A program made the translations under genes and the position numbers. The notes under the pieces are model-generated. The model had not been told where the DNA came from. It made no database searches and was given only the letters and a program-made list of their open reading frames with translations. A stretch of 64,000 bases of DNA, taken from positions 248,001 through 312,000 of the forward strand of contig DATENU010000024.1 in NCBI GenBank assembly GCA_035274845.1, in the 5' to 3' direction. Each line of letters opens with the position of its first letter. The first letter of the stretch is position 1. Of the stretch, positions 9,865 through 18,653 are shown in pieces. The stretch comes from Chthoniobacterales bacterium. GTDB lineage: Bacteria; Verrucomicrobiota; Verrucomicrobiia; Chthoniobacterales; UBA10450.

Positions 9865-10422
9865 TTATTTCATTTTCGCCTGCGCAGCCTTGACCATGTC
9901 GAGGTGCTTCTTGATCACCGACGACGTTTTCGAAGCGAATGCTTTCACGTCCGCGTCGGTCCCGTCCTTGGCTTCGGCCTGAAACGCGGCCAGGTCTTTC
10001 TCGTGGTCCTTCACCATCATGTCGATGTATTCCTTGTCGAAGTTCGCGTCGTTCATCGAATGCGATTTCGATTTTTCTTTCGAAAGATCGACGCCCTTCT
10101 TCTTGGCGATCGCCATCAATTCGTTGTTCGCCTTGGTGTGATCGGTCACCATGGTGGTGCCGATTTTCTTTACTTCGGGGCTTTTGCCCTTTTGCTGGGC
10201 CATCTTGCCCATGTCGACTTCCATCATGCCGCCCTTCGCAGCCTCTTTCATGAAGGACTTGTCCTTGGCGCTGGGGCCGGCTGCCGCAGAGGGGCTGGCA
10301 GTCGGTTTTGACTGGTCCGTTTTAGGCGGCTCCTTCGCGGCCTGCGCCGCCGGGCCGAGGCAAAGCGCGCAACCGGCTGCGATGAGCACCAGGCTTGAGA
10401 GTGATTTTGTTGGTTTTTTCAT
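9865..10422 (-). CDS. DUF4142 family exported protein
   Basis: 185 residues with an N-terminal signal peptide ('LSSLVLIAAGCALCLGPAAQA'), a short Pro/Ser/Lys linker, then a helical DUF4142 domain from about residue 50. Features of that family are visible: 'KSFMKEAAKGGMMEV', 'VKKIGTTMVTDHTKAN' and 'YIDMMVKDHEKDLAAF', with His residues in the ferritin-like helix pattern. The family is widespread in soil bacteria and is often stress-induced; its biochemical role is unknown. It is probably periplasmic. A lipoprotein is possible because cysteines lie in the signal region, but no clean lipobox is seen. Confidence 0.85.
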   Translation of the reverse strand: MKKPTKSLSSLVLIAAGCALCLGPAAQAAKEPPKTDQSKPTASPSAAAGPSAKDKSFMKEAAKGGMMEVDMGKMAQQKGKSPEVKKIGTTMVTDHTKANNELMAIAKKKGVDLSKEKSKSHSMNDANFDKEYIDMMVKDHEKDLAAFQAEAKDGTDADVKAFASKTSSVIKKHLDMVKAAQAKMK

Positions 10423-10459
10423 AAGTGTGATCTGGTAGTTAGCGCCGGTTATCCGGCAC

Positions 10460-11110
10460 CTACACTTCGCGTCTTTGACCGCTTTTGGACGTGGGTGTTG
10501 CGCCCCATCCGCCCGTTTTCATCGAACCCTGGGCGGCGGCGTCTCTTCCCAGCCGTGCCGCCTCCCCATCGGCGGGATCGATCTCCGCGATCCGATTATA
10601 GATCTTCGCTTCGGTATCGCTCTCTCCCAGCTCGTGATAAAGTCGGCCCAGCTCGTGCAGGAGCTTGGTATCGCGCGGTTCGTCCTCCAGCAGCGTCTGC
10701 AAGGCGAAAACCCCCAGCCGCGGCCAGCCGGCGGCCATCGCCGCTTCCTTTAAAGCCAGATTGGCCTGGCGATGATACGGTTCGTTCTCCAGGAGATCTT
10801 CGATCATTTCAATGGCCCGCTTCGGATCTTTCCGCAGCTCCCGCCGCGCTTTCATCACGGAAAGAAAAGAGGTGTTGAAGAAGGACTTCTTCCCCGCTTT
10901 CTGCCGGGTGATCGCCGTGCGACGCAAAAGCTGGCGGCCCTGGAGAAATTCCGGCTCTTCTTTCAGAATTTCCCGCAACAGGGAAATCGCGTAACCCGAA
11001 TTGCGCAGCTCGATCGCCGCCAACGCTTTTCGCCAGTGACTGCGCAATGGTTCGGTCAGTTCGTTCTCGCTTCTGGGGGGCATGTCATCTGAGGGGAGGA
11101 GTGCGGTCAA
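10460..11110 (-). CDS. TPR-like protein, possibly C-terminally truncated
   Basis: 216 residues starting 8 bases after the mutS stop, so probably in one transcript with mutS. Residues about 20-60 ('WRKALAAIELRNSGYAISLL'), 85-120 and 125-190 ('LLHELGRLYHELGESDTEAKIYNRIAEIDP') are tetratricopeptide-type helix pairs. The end is odd: after 'SMKTGGWG' the helical pattern breaks into a short polar tail and stops. I remember longer verrucomicrobial proteins continuing past a similar 'SM..GGW' segment, so this copy may have lost its C-terminal half. No signal peptide; cytoplasmic. Confidence 0.7.
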   Translation of the reverse strand: MTALLPSDDMPPRSENELTEPLRSHWRKALAAIELRNSGYAISLLREILKEEPEFLQGRQLLRRTAITRQKAGKKSFFNTSFLSVMKARRELRKDPKRAIEMIEDLLENEPYHRQANLALKEAAMAAGWPRLGVFALQTLLEDEPRDTKLLHELGRLYHELGESDTEAKIYNRIAEIDPADGEAARLGRDAAAQGSMKTGGWGATPTSKSGQRREV

Positions 11111-11118
11111 TCCATGTC

Positions 11119-13617
11119 CTAAAACAAATCCATCTGCGGTTTAACCGGCGCAACAACTACCTTCTTGCTGCGTTTTCCTTTTCTCGGCTTGGGTTCTTCC
11201 GCGGCGCCGTTCGGTTTTTCGAGGTGCGAGAGAATGTCCTTGGCGCGATCGAGAATCTCCTTCGGCACCCCGGCCAAACGCGCGACATGGATGCCGTAAC
11301 TCTTGTCCGCGCCACCCGGAATGATCTTGCGCAGGAAAATGATCTGCTCGTTCCATTCCCGCACGGCCACGTTGAAGTTCGCCACTCCCTTGCGTTCTCC
11401 GGCCAGCTTCGTCAGCTCATGGTAATGGGTTGCGAAGAGCGTGCGCGCCTTGATTCTGTCGTGGAGGAATTCGGCCACGCTCCAGGCGATCGAGAGTCCG
11501 TCGAAGGTTGAGGTGCCCCGGCCAATCTCATCCAGGATCACCAGGCTGCGTTCCGTCGCGTTGTTGACGATGTTCGCCGTCTCGTTCATTTCCACCATGA
11601 AGGTCGATTGGCCCCGGGAAAGATCGTCGCTCGCGCCGACGCGCGTGAAAACCCGATCGACCAGGCCGATCTCCGCGCTCGAGGCCGGGACGAAGCTGCC
11701 GATCTGCGCCATTAACACAATCAAGGCTACCTGCCGAATGTAGGTCGATTTGCCGGCCATGTTCGGTCCCGTGATGATGGCGAGGCGCATCCGTTCGCCA
11801 TCGAGATCAGTGTCGTTAGGCACGAATTTTTCCTCCGCCAGGTTCTGGTCGAGCACCGGATGGCGCCCGTCTCGGATAACCAGCCGGAGCGAATCGTTCA
11901 GCACCGGTCGGGAATAACCGTAGAGGCGCGCCGTTTCTGCCAGCGAGCAAATGACATCGAGCGTGCCAATCGCCGCCGCCGTGCTCTGGATCGGCTCCAG
12001 TTCGCGGAGCGTCTCTTCGCGGACCGTCTGGAAGAGCTGATACTCGAGTTGCCGCGCTTTTTCATCGGCACCGAGAATCTTCGACTCCATTTCCTTCAGC
12101 TCCGGGGTGATGAAGCGCTCGCCGCCCACGGTGGTTTGCTTGCGGACATAACGACCCGGCACGTTTGCGAGGTTCGATTTCGTGATCTCGATGAAATAAC
12201 CAAAAACCGAGTTGAACCGGACCTTGAGCGATTTGATCCCGGTCTCGGCAATCTCGCGCTCCTGCAATTGCGCGATCCAATTCTTCCCTTCCCGGGAGCC
12301 TTGCCGGAGTTCGTCGAGGTCGGCGTTGAATCCGTCCCGAAATATTCCCCCCTCCTTCAAAACCATGGGCGGGTCCTCCACCAGCGCTCCCGCCAGCTTT
12401 TCCGTCAGCGCCGGCATCTCCTGGAGCGAGTCAAACACCCGGCGGCAGAGAGTGCCGGGCTGGGGTTCCTTGCCAAATTCCGTCCGATCGATCAGCTTCC
12501 GCAACTCCCCCTTCAATTCCGGGATTTGCTGAAGCGAAACTTTGAGCGCCACCAGGTCGCGCGCGTTGCCCGACGCCTGGCTCAACCGGCCGGCGGCGCG
12601 CTCCAGGTCCCGGATCGATTTCAAGCAGGCGCGCAGACCTGCCAGAAGATCGGCTTCGTGCAACAAATCGGCGATCAATTGCTGCCGGCACTCCAGTTCG
12701 TGGAGATCGCGCAACGGCTGCAAAATCCAGCTTCGCAATTTCCGGCCGCCCATCGGCGTGACCGTGCGGTCCAGCGCGGCGAGCAGGCTCATGTTTCGCG
12801 CCCCGCGCGATTCCACCAGCTCGAGATTCGCCTGGGTGGCGGCGTCGAGCAGGACATAATCGTCCCGCGCGTCACAACGCAGCGACGCCAGGTGATCGAC
12901 TTTCCGGCGCAGCTGCTGCTTTAGGTAATGCACGATTGCGCCCGCCGCACCGATCGCCGCCGGCATCTCGCTGCAACCAAAACCATCGAGTGATTTGACC
13001 CGAAAATGTTCGCAGAGCGTGAACCGGGCGTGATCGGTCAGGAACGCGAAGTCATCGTAGGCCAGAGAGCGCGCGATCTCGCCGAACTCACCCATTTGCC
13101 GCTCGCTCACCAGCACTTCCGCGGGCGAAATCCGAGCCAGATCGTCCAGCAAAGCGCTGATGTTATTCGCTTCGGTCACGCGAAACTCGCCGGTGCTCAG
13201 CTCGGCATAGGCGAAACCAAACCGGCCCTCGTGGAAATAAACCGCGCCGAGATAATTCGGCCGGTTCGCCTTCAACAAATCCAGCTCGCTCACTGTTCCG
13301 GCGGTGATGATCTGGGTGATCTCGCGCGTGACGATTTTCCCCGGCCGCGGCTCGCTGGTTTGATCGCAGATCGCGACTCGGCGCCCCGCCTGAATCAATT
13401 TCGCGATGTAGCCCTGGGCGGCATGATAAGGCATGCCGCACATCGGCACGCTGTTCCGGTGGGTGAGCGCAAGATTCAAAAGCCCCGACGCTTCCTTGGC
13501 GTCCTCGAAAAAGAGCTCGTAAAAATCCCCGAGCCGAAAGAGCAAGAGCGTGTCCGGCGGCACCGAGGCGCGCAGCCGCTGGTATTGCTGCATCATCGGT
13601 GTAAGCGCGTCCGGCAT
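11119..13617 (-). CDS. mutS: DNA mismatch repair protein MutS
   Basis: Recognises base mismatches and small loops and starts methyl- or nick-directed repair with MutL. From the chosen start (ATG at 13617, giving 'MPDALTPMMQQY') the protein has 832 residues, normal for MutS; an in-frame ATG at 13698 would add 27 residues without family similarity. The mismatch-wedge Phe-X-Glu is in 'GDFYELFFEDA' near residue 30. Walker A 'GPNMAGKST' is near 617 and Walker B 'LVILDEIGRGTSTFDG' near 690. The C-terminus ends 'KPQMDLF'. The gene is divergent from the antiporter gene, with about 95 bases between the starts. Confidence 0.97.
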   Translation of the reverse strand: MPDALTPMMQQYQRLRASVPPDTLLLFRLGDFYELFFEDAKEASGLLNLALTHRNSVPMCGMPYHAAQGYIAKLIQAGRRVAICDQTSEPRPGKIVTREITQIITAGTVSELDLLKANRPNYLGAVYFHEGRFGFAYAELSTGEFRVTEANNISALLDDLARISPAEVLVSERQMGEFGEIARSLAYDDFAFLTDHARFTLCEHFRVKSLDGFGCSEMPAAIGAAGAIVHYLKQQLRRKVDHLASLRCDARDDYVLLDAATQANLELVESRGARNMSLLAALDRTVTPMGGRKLRSWILQPLRDLHELECRQQLIADLLHEADLLAGLRACLKSIRDLERAAGRLSQASGNARDLVALKVSLQQIPELKGELRKLIDRTEFGKEPQPGTLCRRVFDSLQEMPALTEKLAGALVEDPPMVLKEGGIFRDGFNADLDELRQGSREGKNWIAQLQEREIAETGIKSLKVRFNSVFGYFIEITKSNLANVPGRYVRKQTTVGGERFITPELKEMESKILGADEKARQLEYQLFQTVREETLRELEPIQSTAAAIGTLDVICSLAETARLYGYSRPVLNDSLRLVIRDGRHPVLDQNLAEEKFVPNDTDLDGERMRLAIITGPNMAGKSTYIRQVALIVLMAQIGSFVPASSAEIGLVDRVFTRVGASDDLSRGQSTFMVEMNETANIVNNATERSLVILDEIGRGTSTFDGLSIAWSVAEFLHDRIKARTLFATHYHELTKLAGERKGVANFNVAVREWNEQIIFLRKIIPGGADKSYGIHVARLAGVPKEILDRAKDILSHLEKPNGAAEEPKPRKGKRSKKVVVAPVKPQMDLF

Positions 13618-13710
13618 GGTTTTCAGCTTGGAATCAAGGGGGCTGTTTTGCGAGTTTGTAATTCGACCGCCGCGTGCGGGCGCGTCGCTTACTTCCATCT
13701 ACAATACAAA

Positions 13711-15534
13711 ATGAGCGGCGGCCTCTATCAAGCATTCATCTATCTCCTGGCGGCAATCGTTTCGGTGCCGCTGGCGAAACGTCTCGGGCTCGGCTCGGTG
13801 ATCGGGTACCTCCTGGCGGGCGCGGTCATCGGGCCCTACGCGTTGCGTTTCGTGGAGGGCGGCGGCGACGTCATGCACTTCGCCGAGTTCGGCGTCGTGA
13901 TGATGCTGTTCGTGATCGGGCTCGAACTGCGGCCGGCGTTGCTCTGGCAAATGCGAAGGCCGATTCTCGGGTTGGGCGGGCTTCAGGTGGTGGGAAGCGC
14001 CCTCGTGCTTGGGCTGGTTGCGATTTTGTGCGGGCTCGGCTGGAAAGCGTCGCTCGCCGTCGGCCTGACGCTCGCGATGTCTTCCACCGCGATCGTGTTG
14101 CAGTCGCTCGGCGAACGCGGGCTGATGAAAACGCCGGCGGGTGAAAGTTCGTTCGCCGTTCTCCTTTTCCAGGACATCGCCGTGATCCCGATCCTGGCGC
14201 TGATGCCGCTACTCTCTCTCAATCCAGGAGAAACGACAAAGCACGAGGGATTGATCAGCAGCCTTCCCGGCTGGCAACAGGCGCTGGTGGTCGTAGCCGC
14301 GGTCATTGCGATCGTTTTTGCCGGGCGCTTTTTGCTCCGGCCGTTCTTTCGTTACATAGCCGGAACGCGGTTGCGCGAAATGTTCACCGCGACCGCGCTC
14401 TTCATCGTGCTCGGGATTGCGTTGCTCATGCAAAAGCTCGGGCTGTCCCCCGCGCTCGGGACTTTCGTCGCGGGAGTAGTGCTCGCCGAAAGCGAGTATC
14501 GGGTTCAGCTCGAAGCGGACATCGAGCCGTTCAAGGGCCTGCTCCTGGGCCTCTTCTTCATCTCGGTCGGCGCGAGCATCGATTTCTCGCTCATAGGCCA
14601 ACGGCCCGGAGTGATCGCGTTAATTGTGATTGGCTTGCTCGCATTGAAGTTCGTCGTTCTGCTCGCGCTGGGCCGTGCCTTCAAATTGAGGGCGGGCGAA
14701 GGGCTGCTCTTCGCGTTCGCGCTCGCGCAGGGCGGGGAGTTCGCGTTCGTGCTCTTTTCGTTCGCGACCCAGAATTCTGTTCTGCCGGCAGACGTGGCGA
14801 ATCTTCTCGTCGCTTCCGTCGCCCTGAGCATGGCCGCCGCGCCGCTCCTCCTCACTCTTGAGGAAAAATTGGTGAGGCCGATCTTTCAAAAATGTCCGTC
14901 ACCGGAACGCGACGCAGACGAAATCGACGAGCACGATAATCCCGTCATCCTCGCCGGCTTCGGCCGCTTCGGTCACATCGTCGGCCGTCTTCTCCGCGCG
15001 AACGGCTTTCCGACCACGGTTCTCGATCACGACGCCGATCAAGTAGAGACGCTCGCGAAGTACGGAATGAAATCGTTTTACGGCGACGCGTCGCGGCTCG
15101 ACCTGCTTCATGCAGCGGGCGCGGCCCGGGCCAAACTATTCGTCCTCGCGATCGACGACGAAACCAAGGCGCTCGAAATCATCCGCACCGTGCGGCAGGA
15201 ATTCCCGCGCTTGAAGATCCTGGCGCGGGCCGCCAGCCGCCAGCACGCTTACGAAATTCTCCGGCTCGGGGTAAGTCAGGTTTATCGGGAAACGCTCGGG
15301 AGCGCGCTGGACCTGAGCATTGACGCCCTCCGCGAGTTGGGAATGGACGAGCGCCGTGCCCGACGGGCCGCCGAAATTTTCCGCAAACACGACGAAGCCT
15401 CGGTTCGCGAATTGGCCAAGGTGCCGGATGACGATGAAGACTACGTCTCGATCGCCCGCAAACACATCGAGAACCTCGAGCGCGCGCTCGCCTCGGACCT
15501 CGAGATGCGCGACGCGCCGGAAACGTCCAGCTAA
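13711..15534 (+). CDS. Kef-type monovalent cation:proton antiporter with RCK (TrkA-N) domain
   Basis: 607 residues. About residues 1-385 form 11-12 membrane helices of the CPA2 family ('GSVIGYLLAGAVIGP' near 30, 'LLFQDIAVIP' near 155, 'TFVAGVVLAESEYR' near 255). From about residue 410 a nucleotide-binding RCK domain follows ('VILAGFGRFGHIVGRLL', then 'VLDHDADQVE'), as in KefB/KefC, which expel potassium in exchange for protons when electrophiles or glutathione adducts accumulate. The open frame extends upstream through the mutS region, but that part is antisense mutS; ATG 13711 begins the first membrane helix. The stop overlaps the convergent gene by four bases. Confidence 0.92.
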   Translation: MSGGLYQAFIYLLAAIVSVPLAKRLGLGSVIGYLLAGAVIGPYALRFVEGGGDVMHFAEFGVVMMLFVIGLELRPALLWQMRRPILGLGGLQVVGSALVLGLVAILCGLGWKASLAVGLTLAMSSTAIVLQSLGERGLMKTPAGESSFAVLLFQDIAVIPILALMPLLSLNPGETTKHEGLISSLPGWQQALVVVAAVIAIVFAGRFLLRPFFRYIAGTRLREMFTATALFIVLGIALLMQKLGLSPALGTFVAGVVLAESEYRVQLEADIEPFKGLLLGLFFISVGASIDFSLIGQRPGVIALIVIGLLALKFVVLLALGRAFKLRAGEGLLFAFALAQGGEFAFVLFSFATQNSVLPADVANLLVASVALSMAAAPLLLTLEEKLVRPIFQKCPSPERDADEIDEHDNPVILAGFGRFGHIVGRLLRANGFPTTVLDHDADQVETLAKYGMKSFYGDASRLDLLHAAGAARAKLFVLAIDDETKALEIIRTVRQEFPRLKILARAASRQHAYEILRLGVSQVYRETLGSALDLSIDALRELGMDERRARRAAEIFRKHDEASVRELAKVPDDDEDYVSIARKHIENLERALASDLEMRDAPETSS

Positions 15535-16448
15535 ACGATCGCGGTGCCTTCAGTCGTTGTTCGCTCCGCGAAAAGCGCGCTCAGCCGTTGCGTCACCGGG
15601 CCGATCTGGCCGCGGCCAATTGCCCGGCCATCCAGCGTGAGCACACCGGCTAGTTCGCCCATGGTTCCAGTGCAAAACATTTCGTCAGCGGCAAAAATAT
15701 CGTCGAGCGTCAGGTCCGCTTCGCAACATAGGATCTCGTTGGCGTGGCAAATTTCCAGCACGGTCGCCCGCGTGATCCCTTCTGGACAAGCCACCACCTG
15801 CGGCGTCGCCACTTCACCCTTGCGCACGATGAAAACATGAGTCGCGTTTGTCTCCGCCACGAAGCCGCGCAGGTCGAGCATGAGCGCGTCATCGGCTCCG
15901 GCCTTGTTCGCTTCGATCTTGGCCAGGATCGAATTCAGCAAATTCGCGTGGTGAATTTGCGGATCGAGGATTTCCGGCGACGGCCGGCGCATCTTGCTTG
16001 TGATCAAAGTCAGGCCAGACTTTGCGTAAACTGGCGGCTTAAACTCCGCGAGGACGATCAACGTCGGCCCAGCCTGGTTGAGCCGGGGGTCCATTCCGGA
16101 GGTGACTTTTAACCCGCGAGTAAGCGTGAGACGGATATGGACGCCGTCCCGCATTTTGTTGCCCGCGAGCGTTTTCTTAATCTCGGCGATGATTTCTTCG
16201 TCGGCCGGAATTTCATCGAACGCCAGCGCTTCGGCGGAACGTCGCAACCGAGCGAGATGCTCGGATAGTTTGAAAATGCGCCCGTTGTAGAGTCGCAATC
16301 CCTCCCAAACCGCGTCCCCACCCTGCACTCCCGAATCGAACGGGCTGATCCCGCCTTCATCCCGATGGGCGAGCCGCCCGTTGATATTCACCAACAGGTC
16401 GCGGTTTCTCTCGTCGTATCGCTGGAGCATGATTTCATTTCTTGTCAC
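15531..16448 (-). CDS. Class IV aminotransferase-like protein lacking the PLP lysine
   Basis: 305 residues with the fold-type IV pattern shared by branched-chain and D-amino acid aminotransferases: 'SPFDSGVQGGDAVWEG' near residue 35, 'ETNATHVFIVRKGEV' near 195, and 'GTMGELAGVLTLDGRAIG' near 265. Where D-amino acid aminotransferase has its Schiff-base lysine ('DIKSLN'), this protein reads 'PQIHHANLLN', placing His166 at the lysine position. A normal transaminase is therefore doubtful. The upstream neighbour, 42 bases away on the same strand, is a sulfotransferase-like protein, and I remember plant proteins annotated 'branched-chain aminotransferase-like' that fuse these two domains. It is likely to be called ilvE by automatic annotation; I would not use that name. 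Confidence 0.8.
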   Translation of the reverse strand: MTRNEIMLQRYDERNRDLLVNINGRLAHRDEGGISPFDSGVQGGDAVWEGLRLYNGRIFKLSEHLARLRRSAEALAFDEIPADEEIIAEIKKTLAGNKMRDGVHIRLTLTRGLKVTSGMDPRLNQAGPTLIVLAEFKPPVYAKSGLTLITSKMRRPSPEILDPQIHHANLLNSILAKIEANKAGADDALMLDLRGFVAETNATHVFIVRKGEVATPQVVACPEGITRATVLEICHANEILCCEADLTLDDIFAADEMFCTGTMGELAGVLTLDGRAIGRGQIGPVTQRLSALFAERTTTEGTAIV

Positions 16449-16463
16449 GAGCGCCGCCGAAAT

Positions 16464-16486
16464 CTTGACGGCTTTAAGCCGTCAAG
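16464..16486. repeat. Perfect palindrome between the aminotransferase-like and sulfotransferase-like genes
   Basis: CTTGACGGCTT, one central T, AAGCCGTCAAG: an 11-bp perfect stem. A T6 run follows on the plus strand, but the flanking genes are on the minus strand, so it is in the wrong direction for a classical terminator of these genes. It could be a processing hairpin or another extragenic repeat. Confidence 0.6.
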
Positions 16487-16490
16487 TTTT

Positions 16491-17231
16491 TTAGTGCAGG
16501 CGATGTTCATACAGGCGGTCGTAATATTCGCGAGAGCGATCATACACATCGGACAAATGCGGTGGAACCGGAGGGTGGGTTTGGTCCGATCGTTTTCGGA
16601 AACCGGTCGATTGCGCCACCTCTCCATACCAATGCTTTGCCCAGATACCATCGGTCTCGCGCAAACCGGGCGGCCAGGAAAGCATCGCCTCCGTAAACTC
16701 GACGCCGACTGCTTCGCATAACAATCGCAGGATTCTCTCGGGATTCTCAAGAACGTCGTGCGCATCAATCACCGGCGGCACCAAACCGCTGCGGGCGGCG
16801 ACCCAGTCGAAAATCTCCGCCTGCTGGACAAACCCGATGTCTTCCAGCGTCGGATCGTTGTTCTTCTTGAGGTAGGAAATGATCACTTCCGCCGGATCGC
16901 GGATCAGAAAGCAATTCGTGACGCTTCCCAGCCAGCTGCGATCCATTTCCGGGAGAAGATGATGCGTCATCTGTTTCTGATAATAGATGCGCTTGCCACC
17001 GGGGACCGGCCCAATCAATTGTGCGGCCACTTTGCGCCAGTCGGTTTCGCCGTGTGCAATCACTTCCTCGGCGCCAGGATGGTCGAGTCCAGTCTCGCGC
17101 AAATACCAGGCGTAAAACGGCTCGTCGCAGACAACGGTGTCCGGCCGGTTCCCCCACGCCCGCATCATTGCGGTGGAAATGTTGCGCGGCCCCGACCACA
17201 TGGCGATCCGGACCGGCTGATTGTTCAGCAT
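16491..17231 (-). CDS. Sulfotransferase-like P-loop protein
   Basis: 246 residues. The 5'-phosphosulfate loop analogue is 'WSGPRNISTAMMRAW' near residue 12 and the 3'-phosphate-binding analogue is 'FLIRDPAEVIISYLKK' near 108, as in PAPS-dependent sulfotransferases. 'CDEPFYAWYL' near 35 and the C-terminal 'HPPVPPHLSDVYDRSREYY' are also characteristic of this subgroup. No signal peptide, so cytoplasmic. It stands upstream of the lysine-less class IV aminotransferase-like gene with a 42-base gap holding only a palindrome, and the two are probably co-transcribed. True sulfotransfer has not been shown for this subgroup as far as I know; the substrate is unknown. Confidence 0.8.
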   Translation of the reverse strand: MLNNQPVRIAMWSGPRNISTAMMRAWGNRPDTVVCDEPFYAWYLRETGLDHPGAEEVIAHGETDWRKVAAQLIGPVPGGKRIYYQKQMTHHLLPEMDRSWLGSVTNCFLIRDPAEVIISYLKKNNDPTLEDIGFVQQAEIFDWVAARSGLVPPVIDAHDVLENPERILRLLCEAVGVEFTEAMLSWPPGLRETDGIWAKHWYGEVAQSTGFRKRSDQTHPPVPPHLSDVYDRSREYYDRLYEHRLH

Positions 17232-17417
17232 CGCCGGACATTCGGACGCGAAAGCGATTCTGACGAGATCAATTGGATGACTCCGCGCAAATGCACTGGG
17301 ATTGCCCGGCGCTCAATCCTTGCGGCTAGATTCGCGCGGACGCTAGGGTCGAAATTCGAGACGACAGAAAGTGCTACAACCAAAGAAATAGGAAAGGAAC
17401 GGCCATCTGCTTGTCAC

Positions 17418-18653
17418 TCACGGCACACAAAGATCGGGATGAGCGAAAATACTCGTGGGGCCGGCTTTGCGAACTCTCCACGAGACTTGGGTTCCTTTTG
17501 CGCCTTCAAGTTCGACGCTCTTAGCGGCAGGCACGTTGACTTCAATGGTTTGGCCTTTTGCGTATTCGAGGAGATTGGGGAATCCCGGTACTCCGTTGAC
17601 GGTGAAAACCGCCAGTGTAGCAATGACATAGCCACTCAATTCGGGATGCGAGCGAAAGGCTACGAGACGCCCCGTGATATCGGCCCAGTTTTCGATCACC
17701 TTCACATTGAACATGGATGTTTCCTGCTTTCCAGCCAGGTAATCCACCACCGCGCGAGCGATTGGCTGGCCGGTTTCTTGTTCGTAGTAGCTGTAAGCGG
17801 GAGACGGATTCACCTCGAAGCAATAGTATTCGTCGTCCGGGGTCCGCATAAGGTCAATGCCGCAGAATGGCAAACACAACGCCTGGGAAAGGCGGACGCA
17901 GCGCACCGCGATCTCAGTGGGCAATTCGATTTCGCGCATCTCCACTTGTTCGCCATCCCGGTGGGCGTAGCGGTAGTCCACCGCGGTCGTCGCAATCTCG
18001 GTGGGAAAGAGCCTATTGCCGACCACGTGGACGCGTATGTTCGTGCCCGTGATTCGCGCTTGAAATTGTGTCGGTAGCGCGCGCAATTTGGATAACTTTT
18101 CTGGATGGGAGGAATCAAATTCGCGGACGATCGATCGAATGGAACTTGTCGATTTATAAACCACGGGCCCATGCCGGCGGGCAAAGTCGACGGCCTCATC
18201 CGGCTCGTTCGTCACCAATGTCGGCGGGACGAGAAATCCAGCCCGTTGAATCCACTGAGCCTGATAGGGCTTGGATCCGTTCGATGCCATCGCTTCCGCC
18301 TTGTTCAGGACCCGGCACTCAGCCATCTCGATCCAATCGGCTAACACCGAATGGAGAAAAGCGGAGTGTTTCACTGCCTGCGGATCGGCCTGCCTCCGCC
18401 CGCGGGCGCGACTTTCGGGCAGGCCGCCGTAGTCGATCATACGGCTATAGACCCCGGTGAAATCCTTCAACGGCCACGCCGTCTCCTGCGTCCAAAGCGT
18501 CCCGCTCCACCGACCGCCTTGCTGTTCCAAGAGCAGATCGGAAAAGGCAGCCTCGCGTTGGTTAAAGACGACATGGCGAACTTCCGCCTCCGCCGCCGCG
18601 GCGAGCGCCATCGCCATCGGCGGCTCCGATGGGATGCCACAGAAAAGAATCAT
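17418..18653 (-). CDS. RimK/MvdD-type ATP-grasp ligase with extra C-terminal domain
   Basis: 411 residues. After a pre-ATP-grasp domain (1 to about 115), the nucleotide-binding part shows 'VVYKSTSSIRS' near residue 165 (the Lys that binds ATP), 'NIRVHVVGNRLFP' near 207, 'CGIDLMRTPDDEYY' near 265 and the metal-binding 'FEVNPSPAYSYYE' near 280, so all catalytic residues seem present. Such enzymes join a carboxylate to an amine or hydroxyl through an acyl phosphate and include the graspetide (microviridin) ligases. From about residue 312 a roughly 100-residue beta-rich domain of unknown type follows ('FNVKVIENWADITGRL...'). The start codon overlaps the stop of the degenerate ATP-grasp gene (ATGA). 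Third gene of a three-gene operon. Confidence 0.85.
   Translation of the reverse strand: MILFCGIPSEPPMAMALAAAAEAEVRHVVFNQREAAFSDLLLEQQGGRWSGTLWTQETAWPLKDFTGVYSRMIDYGGLPESRARGRRQADPQAVKHSAFLHSVLADWIEMAECRVLNKAEAMASNGSKPYQAQWIQRAGFLVPPTLVTNEPDEAVDFARRHGPVVYKSTSSIRSIVREFDSSHPEKLSKLRALPTQFQARITGTNIRVHVVGNRLFPTEIATTAVDYRYAHRDGEQVEMREIELPTEIAVRCVRLSQALCLPFCGIDLMRTPDDEYYCFEVNPSPAYSYYEQETGQPIARAVVDYLAGKQETSMFNVKVIENWADITGRLVAFRSHPELSGYVIATLAVFTVNGVPGFPNLLEYAKGQTIEVNVPAAKSVELEGAKGTQVSWRVRKAGPTSIFAHPDLCVP

Noticed and set aside
13006-13710. Antiporter gene starting at 13006
   Set aside because: That part is antisense to mutS; membrane helix 1 starts at ATG 13711.
16464-16492. Palindrome plus T6 as a terminator
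   Set aside because: The T run is on the plus strand, where no gene is being transcribed toward it.
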